This document shows, piece after piece, positions 44,466-52,266 of a stretch of 64,000 bases of DNA. Origin of the DNA: Actinosynnema sp. ALI-1.44 (lineage in GTDB: Bacteria; Actinomycetota; Actinomycetes; Mycobacteriales; Pseudonocardiaceae); contig NZ_MTQO01000051.1 of NCBI RefSeq assembly GCF_001984155.1, positions 62,001 to 126,000 of the forward strand. The letters run 5' to 3'. Every line of letters starts with the position of its first letter. Within the stretch, counting starts at the first letter, position 1. The position numbers and the translations under genes were made by a program. Under the pieces are notes generated by a model. That model was given only the letters and a program-made list of their open reading frames with translations. It was not told the DNA's origin and made no database searches.

Positions 44466-45394
44466 TCACGATGACCGAGGCCGAATCAGCCGCGCTGATC
44501 GACGAGGACCTGGCGCTGGCAGCCGCGCGGGAAGCGTTCCTCGCGACCAGGACCGGGACCGCTTTCCCCGTCGTGCTGGGACATTCGGGCGCCAACCGGT
44601 TCACGCTGAAGTCCGGCTCGGCCGGTGCCCTCGTCGGCGTCAAGGTCGGCAGCTACTGGCCGGGCAACGACAAGGCCGGACTACCACGGCACAGCTCGAC
44701 CATCGTCCTGCTCGACCCGGACACCGGCCGGCTGGCCGCCGTGGTCGAGGCCGCCGCGGCCAATGCCTACCGCACCGCCGCTGCCGACGCGCTCGCCGTG
44801 GACACATTGGCGCGCCCTGACTCCCGCACCTTGACCGTGATCGGCACCGGCCACCAAGCACTGTACGAGGTGCGGGCCGTCGCTCGTGTGCGGCCGATCC
44901 GAAAGGTTCTGGTCGTCGGCCGCCGTTCCGATGCGGCACAGGCGTTCGCGCGGGACGTGACCACGCGGACAGGGATCGCGGCCGAGCCTGCCGACGCGAG
45001 GACCGCGATCGCCGAGGCGGATGTCATCGTCACGGCCACCACTTCGACGCGGCCCCTGTTCGACGCCGAATGGGTCACACCCGGTACCCACATCTCCGCG
45101 ATGGGCGCCGACCGCACCGGCAAACAGGAACTGCCACCCGCGTTGTACAGCCGGGCGCTGCTGTTCTGCGACCTGCCGGACCAGTCCCGTGCCATCGGCG
45201 AATTCCAGCACGCACCCGCAGTCGGACGCACAGCCGGACCGACTCCGCTCACGGCGGTCCTCGCCGGGGACGCCGAAGGCCGACGGTCGCCCGACGACAT
45301 CACGGTGTTCGACAGCTCCGGCTTCGCCCTGCAGGACCTCACCCTCGCCGCCGCGCTCCTGCGCAGGCGTGCCGCTCAGGAAGGCAAGCAGTGA
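44462..45394 (+). CDS. Ornithine cyclodeaminase/mu-crystallin family protein (DauB-like)
   Basis: A 310-residue NAD(P)-dependent enzyme. Conserved features: Lys in VGVKVGSYWPGN, Arg in NAYRTAAADALAV, the Rossmann glycines in VIGTGHQALYEVRAV, and the C-terminal FDSSGFALQDL. The family includes ornithine cyclodeaminase, ketimine reductases and DauB. The 4-base ATGA overlap with the DauR-like regulator implies a joint role in catabolising or reducing an imino acid. It is followed in the same frame by the remnant of a D-threonine aldolase-type gene. Confidence 0.9.
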   Translation: MITMTEAESAALIDEDLALAAAREAFLATRTGTAFPVVLGHSGANRFTLKSGSAGALVGVKVGSYWPGNDKAGLPRHSSTIVLLDPDTGRLAAVVEAAAANAYRTAAADALAVDTLARPDSRTLTVIGTGHQALYEVRAVARVRPIRKVLVVGRRSDAAQAFARDVTTRTGIAAEPADARTAIAEADVIVTATTSTRPLFDAEWVTPGTHISAMGADRTGKQELPPALYSRALLFCDLPDQSRAIGEFQHAPAVGRTAGPTPLTAVLAGDAEGRRSPDDITVFDSSGFALQDLTLAAALLRRRAAQEGKQ

Positions 45395-45610
45395 CCACGC
45401 GGCCTGAGTTGGGCTCTTGAGGTTGACACAAAGGGTGTCATGGCACTCGACGGGCCGATCCTGACCATGCGCCACGGTACGGTTCCCGACCTGCCCATCG
45501 GCACCCGTCTGCGGATCCTGCCGAACCACGCGTGCGCCACCGCCGCACAGTTCGGCGAGTACGACGTCCTCGACGGTCCGGGTGCGTGGACGCGTCTCAA
45601 CGGTTGGTGA
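45395..45610 (+). pseudogene. 3' remnant of a D-threonine aldolase/D-amino acid dehydratase-type gene
   Basis: After the cyclodeaminase stop the same frame stays open for 71 codons and spells TVPDLPIGTRLRILPNHACA and VLDGPGAWTRLNGW. This is the C-terminal segment of fold-type III D-threonine aldolases/D-serine dehydratases; the HxxC of PNHAC is their metal site. The PLP barrel is absent and there is no credible start. It fits the D-amino-acid theme of the two upstream genes and shows that a third operon member has been lost. Confidence 0.65.
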
Positions 45611-46292
45611 GCCCGGCCGCGGTCTGGGTGAGGTGGTGAGCCAGCAGTTCGGCCGCGGCGTCGGCGTCACGGGCCAGTGCCGCCTCTTCCAGCCGCCAGT
45701 GTTCCTCGGCGCCGTCCCGGTCGGGGTTGCGGTGCGTCGACCAGCGGCGGGTGAGTTCGCTGGCCAGCCACAGCCGGTCGAAGGTCTCCAGCAGCACGGG
45801 ATTCCCGCAGCCCTCCAGCAGGGTGCGGTGGAAGACGCGGTGGGCCTCGGACCACGTCTCGCTGTAGTACTCGCCTTCTTCAGGTGTGTACGGCGGGGTA
45901 CGGCTCAGCCGGTGGTGCGCGGCGCGTACACGCGCTTCCCAGTCGAGGTCGCCGCGCTCGACGGACATCCGCAGCACGACCGGTTCGATGGTCCGGCGTG
46001 CTTCGGCGATGTCCTGCCAGCGGCGGTCGGAGAACTCGGGGACGGCGAAACCGCGGTTGGGCAGCCGGTCGGCAAGGCCTTCGCCGACCACCCGCACGAG
46101 GGCCTCGCGCACCACGGCGAGGCTCACGCCCAGTTCCTTCGCGAGTTCCTGCGGCTTGAGGGCGGCTCCCGGGGCGTGTTCCCCGCGCATGATCGAGTTC
46201 CGCAGATGCGCGTGGACCTGCTCGGACAGCATCTTCTTCCCGGCCGGGCCGTCGGTCGCCGGGGCAGCGGTGTCGGTCACACCGATAAGCAT
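45597..46292 (-). CDS. GntR-family regulator (FCD/FadR subfamily)
   Basis: A 231-residue regulator. The winged helix is MRGEHAPGAALKPQELAKEL, then GVSLAVVREALVRVVGEGLA. The helical FCD ligand domain follows (DIAEARRTIEPVVLRMSVER, later EAHRVFHRTLLEGCGNPVLL, with His likely in a metal site). ATG 46292 is used. It is divergent from the PEBP-ideR pair across 93 bp with a 14-bp palindrome near its start, so it is probably autoregulated. Confidence 0.9.
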   Translation of the reverse strand: MLIGVTDTAAPATDGPAGKKMLSEQVHAHLRNSIMRGEHAPGAALKPQELAKELGVSLAVVREALVRVVGEGLADRLPNRGFAVPEFSDRRWQDIAEARRTIEPVVLRMSVERGDLDWEARVRAAHHRLSRTPPYTPEEGEYYSETWSEAHRVFHRTLLEGCGNPVLLETFDRLWLASELTRRWSTHRNPDRDGAEEHWRLEEAALARDADAAAELLAHHLTQTAAGLTNR

Positions 46293-46305
46293 AGACGATC
46301 CGAGT

Positions 46306-46319
46306 GATAATCGATTATC
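46306..46319. promoter_or_regulatory. AT-rich palindrome between gntR and the PEBP gene
   Basis: GATAATCGATTATC is a perfect 14-bp palindrome, 13 bases before the GntR start; a second imperfect TGAT...ATCA element follows at 46321-46336. AT-rich symmetry in this GC-rich background indicates an operator overlapping divergent promoters. Confidence 0.6.
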
Positions 46320-46385
46320 TTGATTATGATCGATCAGGCGCTGCCATGGAGCAGTGCCAAGGAGCACCGTCTGAGAGGACCGACC

Positions 46386-46910
46386 GTGAACAACCCATTC
46401 GCCCGCCTTCCCGAAGCGGCGTCCTTCACCGTCACCAGCACCGCCGTCGAGGACGGCGCCGCCTGGCCGGCGGAGCAGTTGGCAGGCAAGGACATCTCCC
46501 CGCAGCTGTCCTGGAGCGGCGCACCGGAAGGGACCAGGAGCTACGCCGTCACCGTCTACGACCCCGACGCCCCCACCGGATCCGGCTTCTGGCACTGGGC
46601 CGTCGCCGACATCCCCGCGAGCGTCACCGATCTGCCCGAGGGCGCGGGCGACGACACCGGCTCCGGCCTGCCCGAAGGTGCCTACCAGTTGCCCAACGAC
46701 GCGCGCGTGACCCGTTTCCTCGGCGCCGCACCGCCCGCGGGACACGGAAAGCACCGCTACTTCGTCGTGGTGCACGCCCTTGACGTCGAGTCCATCGGCG
46801 TCCCGGCCGACGCGACCCCGGCGTTGCTCGGGTTCACCATGTCCGGGCACGTCCTCGGCCGTGCGGTGTTGACGGCAAGTGCTGAAACACCAGCCGAAAC
46901 ACCCGCATGA
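46386..46910 (+). CDS. YbhB/YbcL-family (PEBP) protein
   Basis: A 174-residue protein from GTG 46386 with GAGAGGA upstream. PEBP hallmarks: SPQLSWSGAPEGTRSYAVTV, YDPDAPTGSGFWHWAV (the DPDxP anion site) and KHRYFVVVHALDV. Bacterial members are soluble ligand-binding proteins of uncertain role. Its TGA overlaps the ATG of the ideR-like gene by 4 bases, an unexpected coupling to iron control. Confidence 0.92.
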   Translation: MNNPFARLPEAASFTVTSTAVEDGAAWPAEQLAGKDISPQLSWSGAPEGTRSYAVTVYDPDAPTGSGFWHWAVADIPASVTDLPEGAGDDTGSGLPEGAYQLPNDARVTRFLGAAPPAGHGKHRYFVVVHALDVESIGVPADATPALLGFTMSGHVLGRAVLTASAETPAETPA

Positions 46911-47584
46911 CCGGACTGATCAACGCCACGGAGATGTATCTCCGGATCATCCTCGAACTCGAAGAGGAAGGCGTGGTGCCGATGCGGGCGCGCATCGCCG
47001 AGCGCCTTGACCAAAGTGGACCCACCGTCAGCCAGACCGTCGCCCGCATGCGGCGCGACGGTCTGCTGCACCTCACCGACGACCGGCACTTGGAGCTGAC
47101 CGAGCGGGGCAGGCAGGTCGCCACGCGTGTGATGCGCAAACACCGGCTCGCGGAGTGCCTGCTCGTCGACGTGATCGGCCTGGAGTGGGAGCAGGTCCAC
47201 GCCGAGGCCTGCCGTTGGGAACACGTGATGAGCGAGGCCGTCGAGCGCCGCGTCCTGCACCTGTTGCGGTACCCGACCGAATCGCCGTACGGCAACCCGA
47301 TCCCGGGCCTCGCGGAACTCGGTGAGGCCCACACTCCGCCCGACGAGGACGGGAACATGGTCAGTCTCCGCGACCTCGAACCGGGCCCGGACGGCACGAG
47401 TGTGGTCGTGCGGCGGATCAGGGAGCCGATCCAGACCGACTCGCGACTGATGTCCACGCTGCGTCGCGCCGGAGTGCGGCCCGGCGCGGTCGTCAGCGTG
47501 ACGTCATCGCCATGCGGTGTAAGGGTCGGCGGGGCCGACCTCCCCACACGGTCCGCGGCGCACGTCGTCGTAGCCAGGCGCTGA
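46907..47584 (+). CDS. ideR: Iron-dependent regulator, DtxR/IdeR family
   Basis: A 225-residue regulator that follows IdeR closely: LINATEMYLRIILELEEEGV, RARIAERLDQSGPTVSQTVA as HTH, MRKHRLAECLLVD, and EACRWEHVMSE with the Cys, Glu and His metal ligands. The C-terminal SH3-like domain is present. Fe(II)-loaded IdeR represses siderophore and iron uptake genes and activates storage. It is translationally coupled to the PEBP gene, and a clear terminator follows 13 bases after the stop. Confidence 0.95.
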   Translation: MTGLINATEMYLRIILELEEEGVVPMRARIAERLDQSGPTVSQTVARMRRDGLLHLTDDRHLELTERGRQVATRVMRKHRLAECLLVDVIGLEWEQVHAEACRWEHVMSEAVERRVLHLLRYPTESPYGNPIPGLAELGEAHTPPDEDGNMVSLRDLEPGPDGTSVVVRRIREPIQTDSRLMSTLRRAGVRPGAVVSVTSSPCGVRVGGADLPTRSAAHVVVARR

Positions 47585-47597
47585 ACGGCGAAGCGGG

Positions 47598-47626
47598 CGT
47601 CCTGACCGGCATGGGCGGTCAGGACG
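47598..47626 (+). terminator. Terminator after ideR
   Basis: A perfect 10-bp inverted repeat (CGTCCTGACC / GGTCAGGACG) with a 9-base loop starts 13 bases after the ideR stop. Confidence 0.85.
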
Positions 47627-47666
47627 TTCGCTCCCGCAACGGGAAACGGCCGTGTATACAGTGATC

Positions 47667-47906
47667 ATGGACCACGACAGCGCCGCACCCGTGTTCAGCC
47701 ATTTCGCCAACACCCGGCACGAGAACTGGACGATCATCGGGGTGGCGGATTCGGCCGGTCAGCCGGGTGTGCGGTCGGTCGAGATCTTCCAGGGCCCGGA
47801 CCATGACCACCCGCGGTTGGTCCTGGCACCCGAGGAAGTACCGCAGTTCGTCGCCGGTCTCATCGCCACGGTCATGCCCGGTGACCTGACCGGCGACACG
47901 GAATGA
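47667..47906 (+). CDS. Small conserved-looking hypothetical protein
   Basis: A 79-residue soluble protein (MDHDSAAPVFSHFANTRHEN, then VLAPEEVPQFVAGLIATVMP). ATG 47667 is assumed; an in-frame GTG at 47652 with gggaaa upstream would add five residues. Its TGA overlaps the ATG of the aldo-keto reductase gene by 4 bases. The composition recalls short actinomycete proteins adjacent to regulators (DUF397-type length), but I cannot assign it. Confidence 0.65.
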   Translation: MDHDSAAPVFSHFANTRHENWTIIGVADSAGQPGVRSVEIFQGPDHDHPRLVLAPEEVPQFVAGLIATVMPGDLTGDTE

Positions 47907-48904
47907 CGGGGGAGTCGAAGGTGCAGACGAACCGGCTGGGACGCACCACCGTCGAGGTGACGCGGCTGGGCTTCGGCGGTGGGCCACTGGGTGGACTGTT
48001 CGCGCCGTTGGACGACGAGACCGCGGCGGGGGCGCTCGCCGCGGCGTGGGACGGCGGGATCCGGTACTACGACACGTCACCGCACTACGGCCTCGGGCAT
48101 TCCGAGCGCAGGATCGGTGAGTTCCTGCGACAGCACCCGCGTGACTCGTTCACCCTGTCGACGAAGGTCGGCAGGCTGCTGGTGCCGCAGGACGCGGCCG
48201 GGAAGACGGACCCGGTCGGTTTCCACGTTCCCGCCACGCACCGGCGGGTCCGCGACTTCACCCGCGACGGGGTCCGGCGCAGCGTCGAGGATTCGCTGGA
48301 ACGCATGGGTCTCGACCGGATCGACGTGCTGTACCTGCATGACGCTGAGCCGTTCTTCGACGACGCGTTGCGTCACGGCTACCCGGCGCTGGCGCAGTTG
48401 CGGTCGGAAGGCATCGTCGGCGCGATCGGCGCGGGGATGTACGACACGGCACTGCTGACCACACTGGTGCGGGAAACGGATGTCGACGTGGTCATGCAGT
48501 CGGGTCGCTACACGCTGCTCGATCACAGCGCGCTGGACACGTTCCTGCCCGCGTGTGAGGAACGCGGTGTCTCGGTGATCGCGGCGTCGATCTTCAACTC
48601 CGGCGTGCTCGCCGTGCCAAGGCCGGGCGAGGGTGCGCATTTCGACTACGACGCCGCGTCGCCGGATGTCCTGGAGCGGGCGAACAAAATCGCCGACGTG
48701 TGCGAGGCGCACGGGGTGACGCTGCCCCAAGTGGCGATGGCGTTCCCGCTGCGACACCCCGTTGTGGCCGGAGTCGCGGTGGGGATGCGGACCGCCGAGG
48801 AAGCGCGGCACAACGTGGACTCGTTCGCGGTGGAGGTGCCCGAGCAGGTCTGGACCGACCTGCGGGCCGCGGGACTGATCCGACAGGAGCCCCGATGTCC
48901 GTGA
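47903..48904 (+). CDS. Aldo/keto reductase (D-threo-aldose/L-fucose dehydrogenase-like)
   Basis: A 333-residue TIM-barrel oxidoreductase with the catalytic tetrad: Asp and Tyr in YYDTSPHYGLGHSE, Lys in LSTKVGRLLV and His in DVLYLHDAEP. The N terminus (TNRLGRTTVEVTRLGFGGGP) and the insert around residues 95-115 fit the subgroup of sugar dehydrogenases acting on L-fucose or D-threo-aldoses. It overlaps the small gene upstream. A GH29 fucosidase lies 4 kb downstream, so fucose use is possible but the link is weak. Confidence 0.9.
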   Translation: MTGESKVQTNRLGRTTVEVTRLGFGGGPLGGLFAPLDDETAAGALAAAWDGGIRYYDTSPHYGLGHSERRIGEFLRQHPRDSFTLSTKVGRLLVPQDAAGKTDPVGFHVPATHRRVRDFTRDGVRRSVEDSLERMGLDRIDVLYLHDAEPFFDDALRHGYPALAQLRSEGIVGAIGAGMYDTALLTTLVRETDVDVVMQSGRYTLLDHSALDTFLPACEERGVSVIAASIFNSGVLAVPRPGEGAHFDYDAASPDVLERANKIADVCEAHGVTLPQVAMAFPLRHPVVAGVAVGMRTAEEARHNVDSFAVEVPEQVWTDLRAAGLIRQEPRCP

Positions 48905-48966
48905 CGGCGCTGTGACACGTGGGGCGCTGGAGTGGCCCGCACCAGCGCCTCGGCTAGTCTTACCTG

Positions 48967-50193
48967 GTGACGGACGAGGACCAGGGAGCGGAGAACCAAC
49001 TGCTCCGGATGGAGAGGGTGACCGATTCGGCGCTCTCGCACCTGGACTTGGAGAAGTTCCTGGCTGAGCTGCTGGTACGCGTCCAGGAGCAACTCGCCGT
49101 GGACACCGCCACCGTCCTGCTGCACGACAGCGCCTCCGGCCAGCTCGTGGCGACCGCGACCGCCGGGTTCGAGGAGGAGATCCGCCAGGGCGTGCGCGTC
49201 CCGGTCGGAGCGGGGTTCGCGGGCCGGGTGGCCGCGGACCGCAAACCCGTCGTGGTCGAGCACGTCGACGCGTCGACGGTGGTCAACCCGCTGTTGTGGG
49301 AGAAAGGCCTGCACACCTTGCTGGGCGTGCCGATGGTGGCGGCCGGGCAGCTGATCGGTGTGCTGCACGTCGGCACGATCGCCGAACGGAAGTTCACCGA
49401 GCACGACATCCAACTGCTCCAGGTGGCCGCGGACCGGATGGCGCTGGCGACTCAGGCGCAGGTCGTGAGGACCGAACGAGCGACCGCCACGGCGTTGCAG
49501 CGCAGCCTGCTGCCCACCCGGCTGCCGAGCCTCCCCGGGCTGGAGTTCGCCGCCCGGTACGTCCCCGGCGCCGACATGCGGGTCGGCGGCGACTGGTACG
49601 ACGTGTTCTCGTTGTCGGACGGCCGCTGGGGCGTGGTGATGGGCGACGTCGTCGGCCACGGGTTGCCCGCGGCTGTGGTGATGGGGCGGCTCAGGAGCGC
49701 GCTGCGCGCGTACGCGTTGCTCGACCCCGATCCGGCGGGTGTGCTGGAAAAGCTCAACCGCAAGGCCATGCACTTCGAACCCGGAGCGATGGCGACCGTG
49801 CTGTACGCGGTGATCGAACCGGCGGCGGACCGGATCTGCATCTCGTTGGCGGGACACCCGCCGCCCCTGGTCGCCGTCCCGGGTGAGCAAGCGCGGCTGG
49901 TGCAACTGCCCGCGGACCCCCCGATCGGTGTCCGGTACGACGATCAGCGCGTCACGAGCGTGGTGGAGTTGCCGCCACGAGCTGTGCTGTGTTTCTACAC
50001 CGACGGCCTGGTCGAACGGCGTTCCTGGACGCTGGACGACGGTCTGGAGCTGCTGTGCGAGGCGGTCGAGGCCAAGCCTGCCGAATTGGTGTCCGCGAAG
50101 GTCATGTCCGTGCTGACCGGGGCATCCCCGCCGGAGGACGACATCGCACTGCTGGTGATGCGCCGTGTGCCGGAAGGTGACGGACCTGCTTGA
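48967..50193 (+). CDS. GAF-domain SpoIIE-type protein phosphatase
   Basis: A 408-residue cytosolic protein. Residues of about 30-165 form a GAF sensor (LVRVQEQLAVDTATVLLHDS to LIGVLHVGT). The PP2C/SpoIIE domain follows: LQRSLLPTRLPSLPGLEFAA, metal Asp in GGDWYDVFSL and in MGDVVGHGLPAA, then LCFYTDGLVERR and PPEDDIALLVM. Such phosphatases act on anti-sigma-factor antagonists in actinomycetes. No kinase or STAS partner is adjacent. It starts at GTG 48967 without a strong ribosome site. Confidence 0.93.
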   Translation: MTDEDQGAENQLLRMERVTDSALSHLDLEKFLAELLVRVQEQLAVDTATVLLHDSASGQLVATATAGFEEEIRQGVRVPVGAGFAGRVAADRKPVVVEHVDASTVVNPLLWEKGLHTLLGVPMVAAGQLIGVLHVGTIAERKFTEHDIQLLQVAADRMALATQAQVVRTERATATALQRSLLPTRLPSLPGLEFAARYVPGADMRVGGDWYDVFSLSDGRWGVVMGDVVGHGLPAAVVMGRLRSALRAYALLDPDPAGVLEKLNRKAMHFEPGAMATVLYAVIEPAADRICISLAGHPPPLVAVPGEQARLVQLPADPPIGVRYDDQRVTSVVELPPRAVLCFYTDGLVERRSWTLDDGLELLCEAVEAKPAELVSAKVMSVLTGASPPEDDIALLVMRRVPEGDGPA

Positions 50194-50238
50194 GCGGGGC
50201 CGGTTCGATGGACGGTTCGAGGGGAGCGGGGGCGCGTC

Positions 50239-51201
50239 TCAGGACGCGAACCGCCTCCGGTCACGCAGCGACGACAAGGGGACACCGATGTCGTCGTGCG
50301 CGAGCAGTTCGATGAGCAGGCCCGTTGTGCTCGACCACGGGCAGATCTGCGCGGACTCGTGACCAGTCGCGGCGAGCAGTGCCTCGGCCACCACCGCACC
50401 GGCCAGTGACTGCCGGGCGCGGTGCCGGGAGATCCCCGGCAGTTCGGCGCGTTCGGCGGCGGTCAGGTTGGCCAGCCTGGGAATCCACTTCCTGAGATCG
50501 GTCAGCCGCAGGTGACGCGCGACGTACGGGCCTTCCCGCTGCGGCCGGGCACCGGCCAGCCGCGCCAACTGCTGTAAAACCTTGGAGCAGCCGATGGCCG
50601 TACCGCTCACATCGGTCCCGCTCAACGCGATACGCACGTCGTCGACTGTCCTGGCCCGGATCTCGGCCAGTGACAGGGGGTTGTCGTCGTTGGCCTGGGT
50701 GAGTGTCCGTGCGCCGAAGGGAAGTGAGATGGCCGCGTGTGGCCGGGTGCCGCAACCGGCGGCGATCTCGGCGGTGCCGCCACCCACGTCGAGCACCGTG
50801 AGCGGGCCCGCGGCGTGACCGAACCAGTGGCGCGCGGCGACGTACGACAGGTGAGCTTCCCGTTCACCGGTAAAGGTCATGAGGTCGACGCCGGTCTGCC
50901 GGGCGATGTGCCTGATCGCCTGGTCGGCGTTGGTCGCGTCCCTGATCGACGATGTCGCGTAGGCGACGAGCTCGATGTCCTGCGGCATCACCCGAAGGAC
51001 ATCGCCGATGGCCCGGACGATCTGGTCGATTCCGTCGCGGGTGAGCCCTCCGGTGGCGTCGTACGCGCGGTCGAGTCTCAGCCGGGCCTTGCGCTCCAAC
51101 GACGGTGTCAACGGGGAACTGCGGGTTCTGTCGACGACAATCAAGCGTGCGCTGAAGCAGCCCACATCGAGAACGCCCACATGCCCCGTTGATCCCCGCA
51201 C
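50239..51201 (-). CDS. ppx: Ppx/GppA-family exopolyphosphatase-like protein
   Basis: A 320-residue ASKHA-fold protein. Phosphate motifs: GVLDVGCFSARLIVVD (here VGCFS in place of the usual IGSNS/T), VLDVGGGTAEIAAG and the Glu of FTGEREAHLSY. It corresponds to the short two-domain actinobacterial Ppx2/GppA type, acting on polyphosphate or pppGpp. GTG 51201 has GAGGTGA upstream. The altered first phosphate loop resembles one of the two mycobacterial paralogues. Confidence 0.9.
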   Translation of the reverse strand: MRGSTGHVGVLDVGCFSARLIVVDRTRSSPLTPSLERKARLRLDRAYDATGGLTRDGIDQIVRAIGDVLRVMPQDIELVAYATSSIRDATNADQAIRHIARQTGVDLMTFTGEREAHLSYVAARHWFGHAAGPLTVLDVGGGTAEIAAGCGTRPHAAISLPFGARTLTQANDDNPLSLAEIRARTVDDVRIALSGTDVSGTAIGCSKVLQQLARLAGARPQREGPYVARHLRLTDLRKWIPRLANLTAAERAELPGISRHRARQSLAGAVVAEALLAATGHESAQICPWSSTTGLLIELLAHDDIGVPLSSLRDRRRFAS

Positions 51202-51281
51202 TCGTCACCTCATTCGTTCAGATCGGACATAATACTTACCCCGATCTGTCAGGAGGAAACCAGATTCGGCTGGTCAGCACG

Positions 51282-51515
51282 TCAACCCGGCAGGTTTTGC
51301 AGCATCGTGCGATGAATCCAGCGCTGGTCGACGCTCACATCGGTGTGCGAGCTGTGCCTCACCCCTGCCGGATCGATGCAGTTCTGCGGTGACACCGCCC
51401 ATGACTCGGGCCGTTGCGTGTCGCTGCCACCGACAACAGCCTGCGCGGGCGTGGCCGACAGAGCCAGCCCGATCACCGCGACGGCCCCGTACACACTTGT
51501 CGACCTCCGGTTCAC
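51282..51515 (-). pseudogene. Trypsin-like protease gene reduced to its ends by an internal deletion
   Basis: GTG 51515 (AGGGGG upstream) opens a 77-residue frame. It begins with a signal peptide (RRSTSVYGAVAVIGLALSAT), the S1 propeptide junction and mature start (AVVGGSDTQRPESWAVS), and then jumps to CIDPAGVRHSSHTDVSVDQR and WI, the C-terminal helix region of the same family. The catalytic His, Asp and Ser are all missing; about 170 residues are gone and the frame is kept. A secreted 50-residue product could still be made, but it would have no protease activity. Confidence 0.7.
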
Positions 51516-51577
51516 ACCATGCCCCCTCGCGTTCGATCTTGCCATGCCGGGAACGTTCTACCGAACGCACGCATAAG

Positions 51578-51605
51578 TGTGGCCACCTCCTCGCGAAGGT
51601 GGCCA
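51578..51605 (-). terminator. Terminator of the LPMO gene
   Basis: A perfect 10-bp inverted repeat (GTGGCCACCT / AGGTGGCCAC) with an 8-base loop lies 16 bases beyond the LPMO stop on its strand. Confidence 0.85.
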
Positions 51606-51621
51606 CGGTGTGCGGGGTGGA

Positions 51622-52266
51622 TCAGAAGATGACGTCGGAGCAGCTGTAGAACGCTTCCGCGCTGTCAGGAAGCTGGCGCTGCCAGATCGCGTAGATCAGG
51701 TGCCTGCCGGACTTGCCTGGCGGGATCTGTGCGTTCATCTGGTAGACGTTGCCGGAGGTCGGCGGGTTCATCTGCCGGTAGAAGGGGGTGGCCTCCAGGT
51801 CCGACCACCGCAGCAACTTCGTGGGGTCATAGCCGTCCTTGGTGATGTACAGCTCCCACAGACCCGGGTGCGCGGCGGTGTAGAGGTAGCGGAAGGTGAA
51901 CGCACCGCTGGTCGGCAGCTTCGTGGCCACCCAGTCCGCGCGCGGGAGATCGAAACCCTGGTACTTGGCCCGGCCCGCGCTGCAGAGCTTGCCGTCCGGG
52001 ATGAGCTGCCGGTGCTTGCCGTTGGCGTTGGGCAGGTTCACCTCGTCCCAGTCGTACACGACCCAGCTGTCGCCGACCGCGATGGCGGCCTTGCACGCGG
52101 CGGACTTGGGGGTCTCCGGGTTCTCCCGCCAGCAGTTGTGGATGCGGCTGGTGGGATTGCTCATCGAGCCGTGCGCCGACGCGGGTGCGACCGGCACCAG
52201 CAGACTCCAGAACACCGCGCCGACGCCGAACAACGCGGCGAGGGCGACGGATCGTCGCTTGGCCAT
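51622..52266 (-). CDS. Secreted AA10 lytic polysaccharide monooxygenase (chitin/cellulose-active type)
   Basis: A 214-residue protein. The signal peptide is cut before His32 (APASA|HGSMSNP), giving the free N-terminal His of the copper brace. The second His is probably in YTAAHPGLWELY. The core continues through CKAAIAVGDSWVVYDWDEVN, PDGKLCSAGRAKYQGFD and GRHLIYAIWQRQLPDSAEAF to YSCSDVIF, as in compact AA10 enzymes without a binding module. It oxidatively cleaves crystalline chitin or cellulose outside the cell. A strong hairpin follows. Confidence 0.93.
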   Translation of the reverse strand: MAKRRSVALAALFGVGAVFWSLLVPVAPASAHGSMSNPTSRIHNCWRENPETPKSAACKAAIAVGDSWVVYDWDEVNLPNANGKHRQLIPDGKLCSAGRAKYQGFDLPRADWVATKLPTSGAFTFRYLYTAAHPGLWELYITKDGYDPTKLLRWSDLEATPFYRQMNPPTSGNVYQMNAQIPPGKSGRHLIYAIWQRQLPDSAEAFYSCSDVIF

